This document shows positions 26,701-38,250 of a stretch of 64,000 nt of DNA, in pieces. This stretch comes from Plecoglossus altivelis (lineage: Eukaryota > Chordata > Actinopteri > Osmeriformes > Plecoglossidae), in the NCBI GenBank assembly GCA_036571765.1, contig BROE01000028.1, positions 6,170,307 through 6,234,306 on the forward strand, in the 5' to 3' direction. The notes under the pieces are model-generated. The model was given only the letters and a program-made list of their open reading frames with translations. It ran no database searches and was not told where the DNA came from. The translations under genes were made by a program, and so were the position numbers. How positions within the stretch are numbered: the first letter of the stretch is position 1; each line of letters opens with the position of its first letter.

Positions 26701-29700
26701 GCTATAGGTTTTATTGACTCAAGTGGTGGCAGAGATCTTTTGATGTGGTAGCAGATTGCCTGAGGTAATATTAGTCATGTACCTGTTCCTTCTTTAATGA
26801 AGATGGATGAAAAGCTGATGGCTCTTGGCAAGCCCATTATGGCTCCTTGCCACGGACATTCGTTTCTTAGAGAGTTAATTTAGTTTGTTTCGCCGTTCCC
26901 CTTTCAGGAAACATCTCATTTGAGTGTGTTTGTTGAGATATGGAAGGGCTCACTGGTGAGTCTGCCTGATCTAATGGCTTATGTAATGAAAGGTCATCTT
27001 TAAAGAATGTTGTCCAGTGCTCACATAGATGTTGGTACAGAGTGTTACACCCCTCGCTATCTATTTAAAATTCCTCCTGAGGAACTGCTTAGTTCAAACA
27101 AGGTCAGCGGTGTGGATTTACGGAGGTTGGGTATGTTTGCCATGTTCGACGATATATAGATGCCACAGAATCTTTTGCATCTTGTAGTCATCTGTTTGTG
27201 TTGGGCCATTTACAACAGTCACACCCTTTGTGTGACTTGGATATTGGTCAGTTGTCTCATCATGCGCCATAGGTCGACTTCAGAACACCTCCTGTGTGTT
27301 CACAAACACAAGTCCTTCGTCATAAAGCGTAAGCCCGTAATCTTTCCACAATAAAGTTCAGTGGAACATCTGATGCGACTGAACAATACCCGTGGCCTGC
27401 TGAACACAAACGACAAACCCCACACCTATGTTTGTCTTTGAAGGGAAGATGGACTTGTTTAAGTGTTTGGGTAAACACCCCTAACAGCAGAAGCAGTTGT
27501 GTAAGAGTTGCGGCTTGGTTTGGCCTCAGATTTACGACTCGTTTGATCCTGATCCATCTGAAAGAAACCGTGGGTCCATGTGACGAACAGAGAAGCTTTC
27601 TTCAAAACCGGTTCATCTTAGCTACAGGTGAACCTGCGGTAGTGGTCTCAACCCACCTCACTTTGTTTCCAGTTCGTATCTTGGCATGGTCTGACTTGTT
27701 GGGATGGTTTACAGGTTGAGGGCAAAAACCATACAAACCACGGTATTTCACGACATTCTCCCTTAAGTCAAGTTATGCCTAAACCTCTTGTAGGTAGTAA
27801 CAAGCAGTCGCGGTTTTGAGTTTGTCCAACTCTTTATGAGAAAGGGAAGTTGGCAATGCCTTTTGTGGAGTTTAAAGAAGCTGCATTCTTCACACAATTT
27901 GGCTTTCATTTGGCGATTCTAAAACCAGAGTGTCATGAGTGAACTGAATTGATTCCACTTGTGTCTCTGCTTGTTAGAATCTCCCTCAAAACAATGAAGA
28001 GGGAGAGGTATTTCCTGCTAGCCGTGTTAACTAGTTACAGGTCACACTCGACTGCATTTGTAGACATTCTTTTTGGGCTTTTCTAGTAACCAGTTGAATG
28101 GGACATTGTAACGGTTGCAGCACCGAAAATATTACTGAAAAGGTCAGTAAATCAGCAGTGCTTTTTTTATTAAACGTTTTTATTTTACTTCTAAATTAAA
28201 GACTTTATGATGGCGGGTTGTAAAAGGCTGACAGGTTTATATGTGGAGTGAGTTCACCTGACTAGTCCTTAGATCGTCTGCTGCGTAGGTTGATCCAGGC
28301 AGGATATGCAACATGGGTTTACGACAGGGAAGCTAACAGTTTGTTTTCAAGAAAGAGGAAACTTCCTCGTGGGAAAGAAGGGCATCTAGCCTTGATGAGC
28401 CACACTGTAACTGCCGCTCTTTGTCACGGGCCAATATCGAAGGGTGGTAGCTTTTGCGTTTCATGAGAGAAAACTGCCTGTCCTTACCTCAGAGGTAGCT
28501 TAAATTAGAACAGAGCCATCCTATTGTAATTGCTAACAGGCAGTAGTACTTGCTCTCCACCACCACCCAAAATCCAATTTTTCTTTTCCAAGTCATGTTA
28601 AAGAGCACACGCAACGGTAAGTACATCATTTTGAACGGATTACTCACTGCCTCCACTGGAGTGTCTCCCAGCTCCATTCCTATCTCCAGGCCCCCAGTGT
28701 ACGTGACACTGGAAAGCACCCTGATCTTTCACTTTACGAGGGCCGTAGAAGGGGCCCGGATCATGTCTAATGGCAATTTCAAATGCTTACATAAGAGCCA
28801 AGTCCCTAGAACACCCAGTCAAAAAGAGTAGTTGGCAACCTAGTTGTGACCCCTGCTCTTTAACCAATCTGGCTAATCACGTTGGCTGCCGCTAGACACA
28901 GTCTTCAAGTTGAGGTGGGATCTGACAGGCAAGACGCTGATTTATTAGCACACAAGCCTCGGTGTTCCCCTCCAAGCTAATGTGACTAGGAGTCCGTCCG
29001 TTTCAGAGAGGAGGACCTAAATGACTCTCCCATTGATCCTGTGATAATGAGCTTGTGAATGCAAGGGCCCACGAGCTACTGGTGTTACTATTGTGTCATG
29101 AAGCATCAGGGCTACCTCATGATAAGGTACATTTCGGGAGGAAAAGGCAAGAGAACTCTAAAGAGAACATATTGAACATGACCTTTGACAGTGCCAGGCC
29201 CCTTTATAAGGTGATAATTGAAGACCGGAAGACTCCGTAGATGTTACGCAACCCCTCTCGTCCCCCCGCTCGCATTTGGAATTTGATGGTCGTATTACAG
29301 CAGGCCCTCGTTATCCTCTCACGTCCTCAGGAGCCCCGGGGGGGTAACTCTTTCTGCCGGGCAGGATAAGATTCTCTGCCATCTAACAAGCTTCCCAGCT
29401 GGAAGTTATTTTAGCCCCAACATAGGCTAAAATAACACCATGTCTCAATTGAATATTAGATATGACCAGAGGGATATGTGTGTTTCTAGATGTAAAGTGG
29501 ATTCTACCGAAGGTGTGGAGGCTCCTCCGTTGCCTCCTTGTCTGCATCAATCTTAGTGATGAACTCCTACCCTCCTTCTCCTTCCTTTATTTACTCCATC
29601 GCAGCTATCTCTTTCCCACGACCTTCCATTTCCTTGGCAAAGTGGGCCCCCGCTCATCTCTTTTAGTGCAAGGAACTGGAGTCAGAATTGCTCGTGCAAA

Positions 29701-32700
29701 CTGGGACATCTGCAACAGCGCAGCTTGTTTTTTGCACGGAATAGCTTATGCATGATCGTACTACGTGCAGTTTGTCGGGTCTATCATCATCTCAGTTCCT
29801 AGTTCTGTTTATCTGTCAGGGAAGTGGGCTTGGTGGGGAAGGGTGTGGGGAGGGGTGGTGGTTGGTGGGGTGGGGGGGGGGGGTGCAAGCTCCTACCCAT
29901 GACTCTGATTTAGCACTGGAAAAATAACCGAGTTACCAGTCCTGAACTGCCATGCAGGACGAGGGCTTGTGAGGTCTCTCCCTCTCTGTGTGTTCGCTCT
30001 TGTTTCCCGGTTTCATACAACCGGTCTCAGAAAACCGAGCCTGCATTCTTTCTTTGGATACTGGCGTTTGATGCAACAATGTTTCTTATGCTATGCTTCA
30101 CAATCACGAGTGTGGGTTATCCGTATCTAGATTACGTCAAAGAAAATCCAGCAATCAAGCATCTTCCTAGCTGTGTGGGCTGTGCTTTAACATGTGATAA
30201 ACTGAGGCTACAGATCTTGTATCTCGTTTTTGTCCTATATCGGGTCATAATCACATAGACTCATATATTGTAATTTGGGGTTCCTAGACTGTTCATATGA
30301 ACACGGTGCTCATATCTTCTGCTTCCAGGGTCAACTATCACATTCACATTTCTTAAGTGCATTCAAGGCAAACATGCAGCTGAACATTGCTAATGTTTTG
30401 ACATAACCTGCATGTGGTCTTCGTACTGAGTTAATTTTTCAGAGAAATGTTTAAACATGGAATATAACGCCAGTCTTCACAGACCCCCTGTTGTGCCTGT
30501 TAGTGGTCTTTGTACTTAAGTGAAGGGAGCCATCAAATAACAGTGTATTAAGGAGGAAACAAGGAGCCATTTTCTTCTGCTTATTGACTTAGTTAAACCT
30601 ACAGAAAATACCTTGGATTAAGTAAATCAAATATTTTACCATTACTAAGCAACAGCATATGTTGCCAAGGGAAATGAAAGCCAGAAAACAAATGACAAAA
30701 GTACAATTATTTGTCTGTCATCATTACAAAATGGGGCCTTTAACCCCTTAATTATAGGAAAGAGGGGAAACGACTCGGGAACGTCTGCTGACATCATCTG
30801 GTTTAACAAAGAAGTGCAGCGGTGCCAACGCTGGAGATAAACCAGTTCTTTGAGTAAGAAAGAGCCTGACAGCCACTCGTCAGTCAGTAAGCTGCTCCGT
30901 CGCCGTCTCCCTCCAGCGCTCGAGAGCTGGGCCCCCGCGGGTGTGGGGGGGGTGGGGGGGGGCAGAAGGATTTGTTCAGCTGCCTTCTCTGGCGGTGTGT
31001 GTTTGTATACCTTTTGGATGGGGAAGTGTGCCTGTGCATCTGGCCTTAATGGTCAACACATTGAGTTTGTGTCTCCTAAGGGAATCATGTGATAGGGGAG
31101 AGAGGGCGGGGCAGGGGGGGGACTCTGGCCAGGCACGTGTCCCCATGTTCTATGCATGACAATATTATGGTCAAACCCCAAACCTAAACTTTTCTTTTTT
31201 TTTAAAGAAACTTGAACGGGAGGTTCACTTATGTATGTTGTTTAGTTTCCTGTGTGCATGAGAGGGGGCGTTTGTTGTGATGTTGGTCTTCAGATCTGCA
31301 GTGCCAAGTAGTGGGGAGGGGGGACTGGTGTCTGTGGAGTGGTGGTCTGAAGGGCCCGGAGGTGACACACGTGTGCACTGTTGTGGCCAGCACAGAGGGA
31401 CCTTGTTATGGGTGACACCCAGCGAGGAGCCCTTACGTAAACGCACCACATGTTTTCCTCCTGGAATAAAATGTACGGCTCGTTTTATGGGGGGGGGGAC
31501 TCTGGCCAGGCACGTGTCCCCATGTTCTATGCATGACAATATTATGGTCAAACCCCAAACCTAAACTTTTCTTTTTTTTTTATGAAACTTGAACGGAGGG
31601 TTCACTTGATTTGTATGTTGTTTATTTTTCCTGTGTGCATGAGAGGGGGCGTTTGTTGTGATGTTGGTCTTCAGATCTGCAGTGCCAAGTAGTGGGGAGG
31701 GGGGACTGGTGTCTGTGGAGTGGTGGTCTGAAGGGCCCGGAGGTGACACACGTGTGCACTGTTGTGGCCAGCACAGAGGGACCTTGTTATGGGTGACACC
31801 CAGCGAGGAGCCCTTACGTAAACGCACCACATGTTTTCCTCCTGGAATAAAATGTACGGCTCGTTTTATTTTCCTTGGAAGCTGATTGGCAACAAATTAC
31901 ATTTGCTGCCAATGGTGCGAGGCTTTTTTCGGTTTCTTTTTTTTTTGTTTTGCCTTTTGCTTCCTTTTAACCCTTCCTGGCCAGTCTCCAAACAGGCAGA
32001 CAAGATCACTTGACCCGGTCTGCATGGTGTCACTGTGTTTTGGAAAAGGATATAAACACATTCCATCCTAAATTAGTTGGTATTCTCTCATCCTTGTCCT
32101 GGATGTGTTAATGGCTTGTTCAAAGGAAAGAATGTCTTGTTCATGTTTATCAATGGCCAGATTGCAATCATGTCTCCCTCAGACAAGGAATGCTGCACCA
32201 TGGCTCCGTCACGTTAGCATATAGCCCACTTGTGGCACCGCCTCCCAACCATACATTGTGTTTGTTCCAGCAGTACTCAGCCTCAGCCACCACGCACACC
32301 CTGGCTGGCGGAATAGAAAAGTGGGTCATCACAGTGGGGACAGTGCCTGTACAATGATGCTCAGCTGTTAAAGAGAACAGAGTTCAACCTCTTAAAAGGA
32401 CCTAGAGTTAAGTTTGGCATTTCTCGAAACGATCAAAGTTAACCACGATTTAAGATGTATTTACATTAATAAAGTAACAAATAGACCATTTTAGATTGAA
32501 CTTGAAGGAAGGACCCAGCATAGCCGACGCTCAGTTTCAACTTCTGTTGATTGATACAATGGAGGGAAAGGCATCAAAAAATGCATTAGCACAGATGAGC
32601 AACTATGTTCTAAATATATAACTTAATATAACTCAATATATTCAACTTATTACAAATTCCAGGCTTTGAATTTTTCCTCATTTAAATCGGATGTTAGGAC

Positions 32701-35700
32701 TGCTGTGTTACTAGTATATTGATAATATAATCGTTTTAAGGACTTTAGAGTCAGGCAGCGGAGACTTGATTTACGCGTCCGTCAAAGTATACGGCTTTGA
32801 ACATTGATTTCGTTTTTTACGTTATATTTACTCCGTTGAAGCTTTTATTTGCGCTTCTATAAGCACATCTTTCAAACATATTTTGTGAAATAATTTGAAA
32901 CATTCAGTCTGTGTTGAATGAATGACATTAAGCAATTGTGGAATTGCCGTTTCAACATAGATTTGCAGACCTGAACTAAATGAATCATCTATCTTTAACG
33001 TGCATATAACCCATAAAACACTTATCATTTTATGAATCTGTGGCTCGGGATTTGACTGATGAGGCATCAGTTAGATGGGAATTGAGATACTGCTTGGATA
33101 ACCTTTAGCGTGTGTAAATTAGGGCGGACCACAACGCGCTTAACTCCTCCTCCTACATTCTTTCAAACAAGGCCATGTGATGTTAACTTCTTTAAAGACT
33201 GTGGACGCTGGTGTTACCAACTAAACACTGGACTTCCTTTCTGAATGAAGAGCTATCTTCCTATTTTGTGTCACTTACCAAATTATTCTTGGATACGTTC
33301 AACTATGAGGTGTAAAATGAGTTACAGTCTTCCTTGCTCGCCGTCCTCACCTACATATTCAGGACAGTTGGTTCGTTACAGGGCAAGATGCATCAGGTAA
33401 TTGTCGGATATAGCAAAAGGTGTATTTACAGCCTAGGCTGTGTCGTGTGTTTAGTATTTTGATAAATGTTATTGATGTTAAAGTCGTTAAAACAATGTCC
33501 AGTTAACTGGATCTAATGTTGATCTCTTTTTCTATCATTGCACATATGATAAGCTTTCTCTCAAACTTATATTTGGACTAAATTTCTGCATTGGTTGATG
33601 TTTTTTTGTACACATGCCTATTTGCAATGTATTATTCTGGTCATGATAGACTGTATCGTCTATAACGCGAGACCACATCGGGCAGCCCTCGCGTGCCCAC
33701 ACTGTCATGCTCTACTGCAGGCAGTCACGTAGTAAACGTAACGCCTCGGTAGGAACTTTAAGCTAACAGATCGTTTGGACCCGTAAGATAAATGTGATGT
33801 ACTATGTTCCAGTAGTATACCACAGGACCTTGGTGCGTAGAAAGTATTGTAGTAAGGATTTTGAGAGGATTTCCATCGCTGCTCACTTTCCCTGTAAACA
33901 GGCGCGCGCCCCCCCTCCTCCTCCCCCGGTTGTCAACGCGGTCCTGGTCTTTCAACAGACTTATATGCTTAAAGGTTGATTAACGGTGAGGTAGAGTGGC
34001 TTCATTTTTAATAAGTGCAACGTCGGTTGTCTCATCATAAATTGTTTTCCGCATCAAAATAGAATGGTGTAATTTAGTTTTAAAAAAAAAATGACAATAT
34101 TACTTTGGCTCAGCATCAAGTGTTGTGTTTAAAAAGCGGAGCCCTTGCCAGAGCACCTTCTAGCGGTGTGTAGCGATCGAGCCCCTTTGTTCTGGCAATC
34201 TTCTCTGGGCGGTGGTGTGCACATGAGGCAGTAGTATCATAAATCCAGGATTAAAAACCTAAACGATCTGGCAGATTCGCACAAAAAAATTCCCGTGGAC
34301 GTTTAAATGTTATAAACCAGAGTAGAGGACGGGACACTGTGAGTATTGGGCATTTTCCAGGACTTACTGGTAAACATTAGATTTGGGGGGCGAGTAATCG
34401 CCTAAAAACGCTACTCGACGATAAAGCTTTGTTTGTCCCGATAGATATGGATAAATATGTATTGAGTATTTTAATCAATAATATTACACAAGCCCCTACA
34501 TTTAGAAAGCACGCGTGTCGATGCGAGATCCGACGGTATATTTTATTATGTTAGATAGGGCAAATAGTCATTGTTTTATAACTGATATTGGTGGGGAAAA
34601 ACGTTCCACATTTTAAAGTGGTACATACATTTGCATAGAAAACGCACAGTCATGTTCTCTAAAGTTGTTTGCATTTAAGCGGATGTAGATTTGCTTTCCA
34701 ATAGCAGCTACGACCTCTTTCCTTCATGCTTTGCTAGTGTCTGTGTGTGAAGTCGTAAGTTATCAATGACCATTGTTTATGCATTCGTGATTCATATACA
34801 GTATCTATTTAATATGGAGTTACTCCTCTGGATGTGATTTTTCAGTAATTGTAGGGTGTGCCGACGAGGCTAGTGGGGCCCAGTAGAGGTGTGTGTGTGT
34901 GTGTGTGTGCGGCATTGTGCCGTTCAAATGCGTCATGTGACGCTCCTGCGTTAGTGACGGCTTATTGCAGCCTATTGAAAATGCACAGTATCGCGAAATC
35001 ATGTTACACACAATAGAGCACGCAATACGGCGGATGGAATTTTTTGTACGAACCCCCTGCCCTTCAACTCTTGACATTTGGCTTCTTCAACTGACCTGGA
35101 AAACATCTGTGTACACATTTCCTGTCTCATACTAAATTCAGTAAAATTCCCAATAACACAACCGTCCTGAATTTGAGTGTATTTAACAGGAAGTGCCAGG
35201 ACGTGGCTGAGTCATGTTTGCCTTATCTTTTGAAACTTAAACTAATAGCAGTGGCAACATTTAAGAAGTACAATATTTCCTTGTTGCCTTCTTGTGAAGT
35301 TCTGTGACGTAGTCTTGTTTAACATGCCGGAGCTTGACTGACAAGGGGGCGTTTTGAGACGACTGGAATGTGAGGTGGGATGATTCTGCACTCTGGAATT
35401 TATTGTGTGATTTATGTGTTTCTCTGCTTTGTCTTTCGCAGTGCATCTGGTGCCAGCGTTGTAGCCATCGATAACAAGATTGAGCAGGCAATGGTAAGTC
35501 TATCCTCTACAGCCATGGCTCTCTGTGAGCCGCTCTGTATTTCAGACAAGTTCCCCTGTTGTAGCCTATACTTTAACGTAATGCACAATCATGATGATGC
35601 CCTGTAGGATAACCCTTATGGTATACTCTTACTCAGGTGGTTTACAGTACACTCCATTTCTACCTGTAAATACTAATCATTCAGATGTGTATTAGTTGAA

Positions 35701-36079
35701 CTGTGTGAACGCTTGACCTGATGTCCATTTTCTCTCTTTTCACACTTCTGTCTCTCTCTCTGTGCCTCAGGATCTGGTGAAGAGCCATCTGATGTATGCT
35801 GTGCGCGAGGAGGTGGAGGTGCTCAAGGAGCAGATCAAGGAGCTGTACGAGAGGAACTCTATGCTGGAGCGGGAGAACGCTGTGCTCAAGTCCCTGGCCA
35901 ACAGCGACCAGCTCACCCAGCTGTCCACCCAGCTCAGCCCAGTGGGCAGTACCTCCCCGCCCCAGCAGCAGGCTGGCCTCCCCCCTACAGCCACCACCAC
36001 CACCACCCCCCTGGGGCACCACCAGGAGGGCAGCCAGGCCCTCGGCACGCCCGTGCAGCCTAACGTCACCTCAGCGTGA
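13113..36079 (+). CDS. tsc22d2: TSC22 domain family protein 2 (complete, four coding exons)
   Basis: Exons are 13113-14767, 25861-25932, 35442-35493 and 35771-36079, giving 695 residues (human protein 780). TSC22 proteins form homo- or heterodimers through a TSC box and leucine zipper, and act in transcription control and in the cell-volume/stress network with NRBP-type partners. The N-terminus MSKMPAKKKSCFQITSVT, followed by DTESLDDPDESRTEDVSSE and SSSEETLNN, is diagnostic of member 2 rather than 1 or 4. A second conserved block (SSRFRVIKLDHG...RGRWTCTEFYERD) lies near residues 168-200. A long Gln/Pro/Gly/Ser-rich disordered stretch follows, then SLFGIAIPIDGDEDR at the exon 1 end. The TSC box and zipper (AIDNKIEQAM...LVKSHLMYAVREE, then KEQIKELYERNSMLE) occupy about 582-640. 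I chose the ATG at 13113 by homology; an open codon run upstream starts with TTG. All junctions are GT-AG and keep phase. Confidence 0.95.
16022..16029 (+). promoter_or_regulatory. tsc22d2: Full CRE palindrome (TGACGTCA) in tsc22d2 intron 1
   Basis: A perfect eight-base cAMP response element lies about 1.25 kb after exon 1, in the part of the intron where enhancers are common. A motif of this length also arises by chance, so binding is unproven. Confidence 0.35.
24481..24520 (+). repeat. 20-bp direct tandem duplication
   Basis: Two exact copies of CACCAGTGTGTGATTGACAA stand head to tail in tsc22d2 intron 1. Four bases of the unit (ACAA) also precede the first copy. Confidence 0.95.
25861..25932 (+). 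CDS. tsc22d2: tsc22d2 coding exon 2 (72-nt likely cassette exon)
   Basis: The acceptor is TGCAG before 25861 and the donor is AG|GTACGA at 25933. It encodes NPSTAFYQAF and then a basic/Ser stretch (SRFRGSKSFGN). The first ten residues are identical to the equivalent human TSC22D2 exon (NPSTAFYQAF), which the other family members lack. Both ends are in phase 2 and the length is a multiple of three, so skipping it keeps the frame. Confidence 0.93.
29831..29883 (+). repeat. G-rich low-complexity block (G-quadruplex potential)
   Basis: Runs of three to twelve G separated by single T or A are on the sense strand of tsc22d2. This satisfies the usual G3+N1-7 pattern several times over, so the pre-mRNA or the non-template strand could fold into a quadruplex. 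Confidence 0.6.
31113..31869 (+). repeat. Tandem duplication, two units of about 380 bp
   Basis: Copy 1 is about 31113-31488 and copy 2 about 31489-31869. They differ by a few indels in G and T homopolymers and isolated bases, so the event is recent. Each unit begins with a G run and ACTCTGGCCAGGCACGTGTC and ends with GGAATAAAATGTACGGCTCG. The near-identical open frames inside the two copies are artefacts of the duplication. Confidence 0.96.
34889..34909 (+). repeat. (GT)n microsatellite
   Basis: About ten GT units lie in tsc22d2 intron 2, some 530 bp before exon 3. Confidence 0.9.
35442..35493 (+). CDS. tsc22d2: tsc22d2 coding exon 3 (start of TSC box)
   Basis: The acceptor is TTTCGCAG and the donor is ATG|GTAAGT. 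It encodes SASGASVVAIDNKIEQAM with the first codon split. This piece is nearly the same in TSC22D1, D2 and D3 and starts the TSC box. Confidence 0.95.
35494..35770 (+). other. tsc22d2: tsc22d2 intron 3
   Basis: This is a 277-nt GT-AG intron with a CT-rich tract ahead of the acceptor. Nothing else is seen. Confidence 0.9.
35771..36079 (+). CDS. tsc22d2: tsc22d2 terminal coding exon (TSC box and leucine zipper)
   Basis: The acceptor is GTGCCTCAG. The exon begins DLVKSHLMYAVREEVEVLKE, runs through the heptads of the zipper (leucines in VLKEQIKEL, SMLEREN, AVLKSL), and ends in a Gln/Pro/Thr-rich tail closing PNVTSA, as in human (PNVSSA). Overlapping open frames on both strands are shadows of this GC-rich exon. 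Confidence 0.96.
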   Translation, partial: DLVKSHLMYAVREEVEVLKEQIKELYERNSMLERENAVLKSLANSDQLTQLSTQLSPVGSTSPPQQQAGLPPTATTTTTPLGHHQEGSQALGTPVQPNVTSA

Positions 36080-38250
36080 TTCTCCCATGCCTCTCACTCA
36101 CACACCTCCCATCATCACGGAAGCAGAGGATCTCCCCCCCTCACCCCCCCCTACCCAGAAAACAACCCTCATCCCAGCTACTTAAAAAAAAGAGAAGAAA
36201 AAAAACTGCATTTGATATGTTTTGTTTTGGGTTAGGGTTTCGGGGGGGGACAGGAAAAATGCAACACAATCAGCCTTGTTTGCCACCCTGGTCTTCGACC
36301 TGCGTGATAAGCCATGCTTCGCTGTGCGCGCGCTGCTCTTAGGGCCTTCCCAGTATTAGACAGTCGTCTGTTATCCTGTGAAAGCGTCCGTTCGGCCGGG
36401 CAGCCCATGTACGCACCAGGGCAGTCAGGGCCAGGATTCGGTGAGCACAGCCGTGTTCGCCAAGGGCAACAGAGAGGTGATGGGGCGCTCAGAGCTTGAT
36501 TTGGTGGTGGGCGATGCCGCAAACTGGGGGCAACAAGCATCCTAGGAGACCGTGGATTGTACTCCAGTTACCCTTACCTCCTTGGCTCTATGCGGCCAGT
36601 TGGGGGCGGGACAAGAGAGGAGAGAAGGACAAATGAGACGCAGATGAGTAGGTTCACTGACCAATAGAAGGTAGACTGTGAGCCTTTTTGCTTTTTGTTT
36701 AATGCTGCAAGACTAGACTTTATTTTTTTTCCTTCTTCCCCTTCAAAAAGCCACCATACCTAGACACCTGTCACAGTACCTTTCTAAGTTCAGTTTTACT
36801 GTTTGCATTTATTTATTTCAGGGCTGCTATTTTCATAATGTAAATGAACAATGTCACAGACATATTCTATTAAAAAAATACCGTTCTTTTTCTTTCTTGG
36901 TATGTTAGATAATTGGTCAGGTATTCCATTAGTAGTCTATATTGCAACAAGTAGTTCCTGTGTAGGCAATAAGAATATGAAACCTTCAGCAAAGCAAGTT
37001 TCCCTTGGCAAAGTGCTAACACTAAAAGTTAACTTCAAATCTAGGTTGAATGTACATTTTTTTGTAAAGCGTGTACAGTATTAAAGAGCATGGAGGGTTT
37101 GTACAGGGGAACGTAAGTTCGAGAGATATATCTTCAGTGGTATGTTTTGATGAAGAAAACTGTTCATTTCCTTTGCTATAGTTTCTTTGTCAAAAAATAA
37201 AGAGAGATTGCCATACATCCCCGACATTATGGAATTCTACTTTCGCATACTTTCTTTTTTGGGCTGAGGGTGAAAAGCTGTGAAATTGTTCAACCTACTT
37301 TGTAACCAAAGACGTAAAGCTGTGTAAGACCTTTTTTTCCATTTTCTTTTTTTATGCACACACTATGTATTTTCTTCTTTTTTTTACTTTCTCCTTCACT
37401 TTATTTTTTTTGTTGCTGTTTAGCATGTCTTGCATGATCTATAATCAAACCACTTTCTTACCTCATGTTTGTATCGAGCACTCTTATCATAACATTAACT
37501 AGTCAGTCTGTGAAAGATGGAGAACGAATGGAGCCAGGAGTCAGGGGAAATAAATGGTGGAAGAGGAGAATTTGGAGGGAAATCTAAAAATCGACTGTTG
37601 CGAGGAGGGAAGGTCTAGCGTGGCGCACGCTAGTCACTAAATGAAGTGAGCCATCTTTTTCTTTTTTTTTGTAAGTGTAAATGGTATTTTGGATTTCATA
37701 TGCAGACAACACATTTTGTTACATTGCAAAATTTTTATGTATTTAATGAATGCAAGCGTTTAGATTCCGGTTGTAGTGTACCAACACGTACTTTGTTGAA
37801 AAGAATGAGACAACCATACCTGAAAATAGAAAACAAGTGAACTCAATGGAAAACCAATGTACATTTCACACAACTCCAGTTAGAGCCCAGTCAAATTCAG
37901 TATGAGCATATGAGCTGTCCTGTCTGTGTTCCATGTCTTTTGTGCCTCCTGTACCGTGGGTCTCCTGTCGGAAGAACCCTGGTTCATTCTTTGTGGCTTA
38001 GAACCAAACCAAAATGGTCTATAATTGTACAATCAGTCATCTTTATGGGATGAACTTGGATTTCCCTTTCTGCAGCTGTTTTTTTTTCTTTCTTTTCTTT
38101 TCTGTTTGAAGGAAGACGCCGTGTACATGCCAAGTGTACTGTATGAACGTGATCACTGAGCCTTGGAGAAAATATCTTAAACGATGCCCTTGTAATGTGC
38201 TGTTCTGACAATTTTAGTTTTTAGGCAAATAAATTACTGTTTTATTAAGA
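36080..38250 (+). other. tsc22d2: tsc22d2 3' UTR
   Basis: AT- and T-rich sequence without exons follows the stop. Poly(A) signals stand at 37196-37201, 37549-37554 and 38228-38233. The last is followed by a T-rich stretch and is the best candidate for the main end, giving a 3' UTR of about 2.2 kb; the others would give shorter transcripts. Confidence 0.65.
38228..38233 (+). terminator. tsc22d2: Likely distal poly(A) signal of tsc22d2
   Basis: AATAAA is followed within 30 bases by a T-rich downstream element (TACTGTTTTATT). No later signal on this strand belongs to an obvious continuation of the UTR. Confidence 0.55.

Larger units (their letters stand above)
25933..35441 (+). other. tsc22d2: tsc22d2 intron 2 (about 9.5 kb)
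   Basis: This intron is unique sequence except for a G-rich block (29831-29883), a 0.38-kb tandem duplication (31113-31869) and a (GT)n run (34889-34909). I looked for an alternative first exon encoding the short TSC22 form (a VYQLRHFSISF-like start, as in D1 and D3) and found none. A C/CpG-rich patch at 33898-33935 is the only promoter-like spot. Confidence 0.7.

Noticed and set aside
31225..31885. Pairs of near-identical ORFs on both strands
   Set aside because: They exist twice only because the underlying DNA is a tandem duplication. No homology and no coding signature.
26000..35400. Search for a short-isoform first exon of tsc22d2 (as in TSC22D1 and TSC22D3)
   Set aside because: No plus-strand exon with the expected short N-terminus and donor was found, so no alternative promoter is claimed.
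35681..36185. Minus- and plus-strand ORFs overlapping tsc22d2 exon 4
   Set aside because: They are shadows of the real exon caused by high GC and Leu/Glu/Gln codons.
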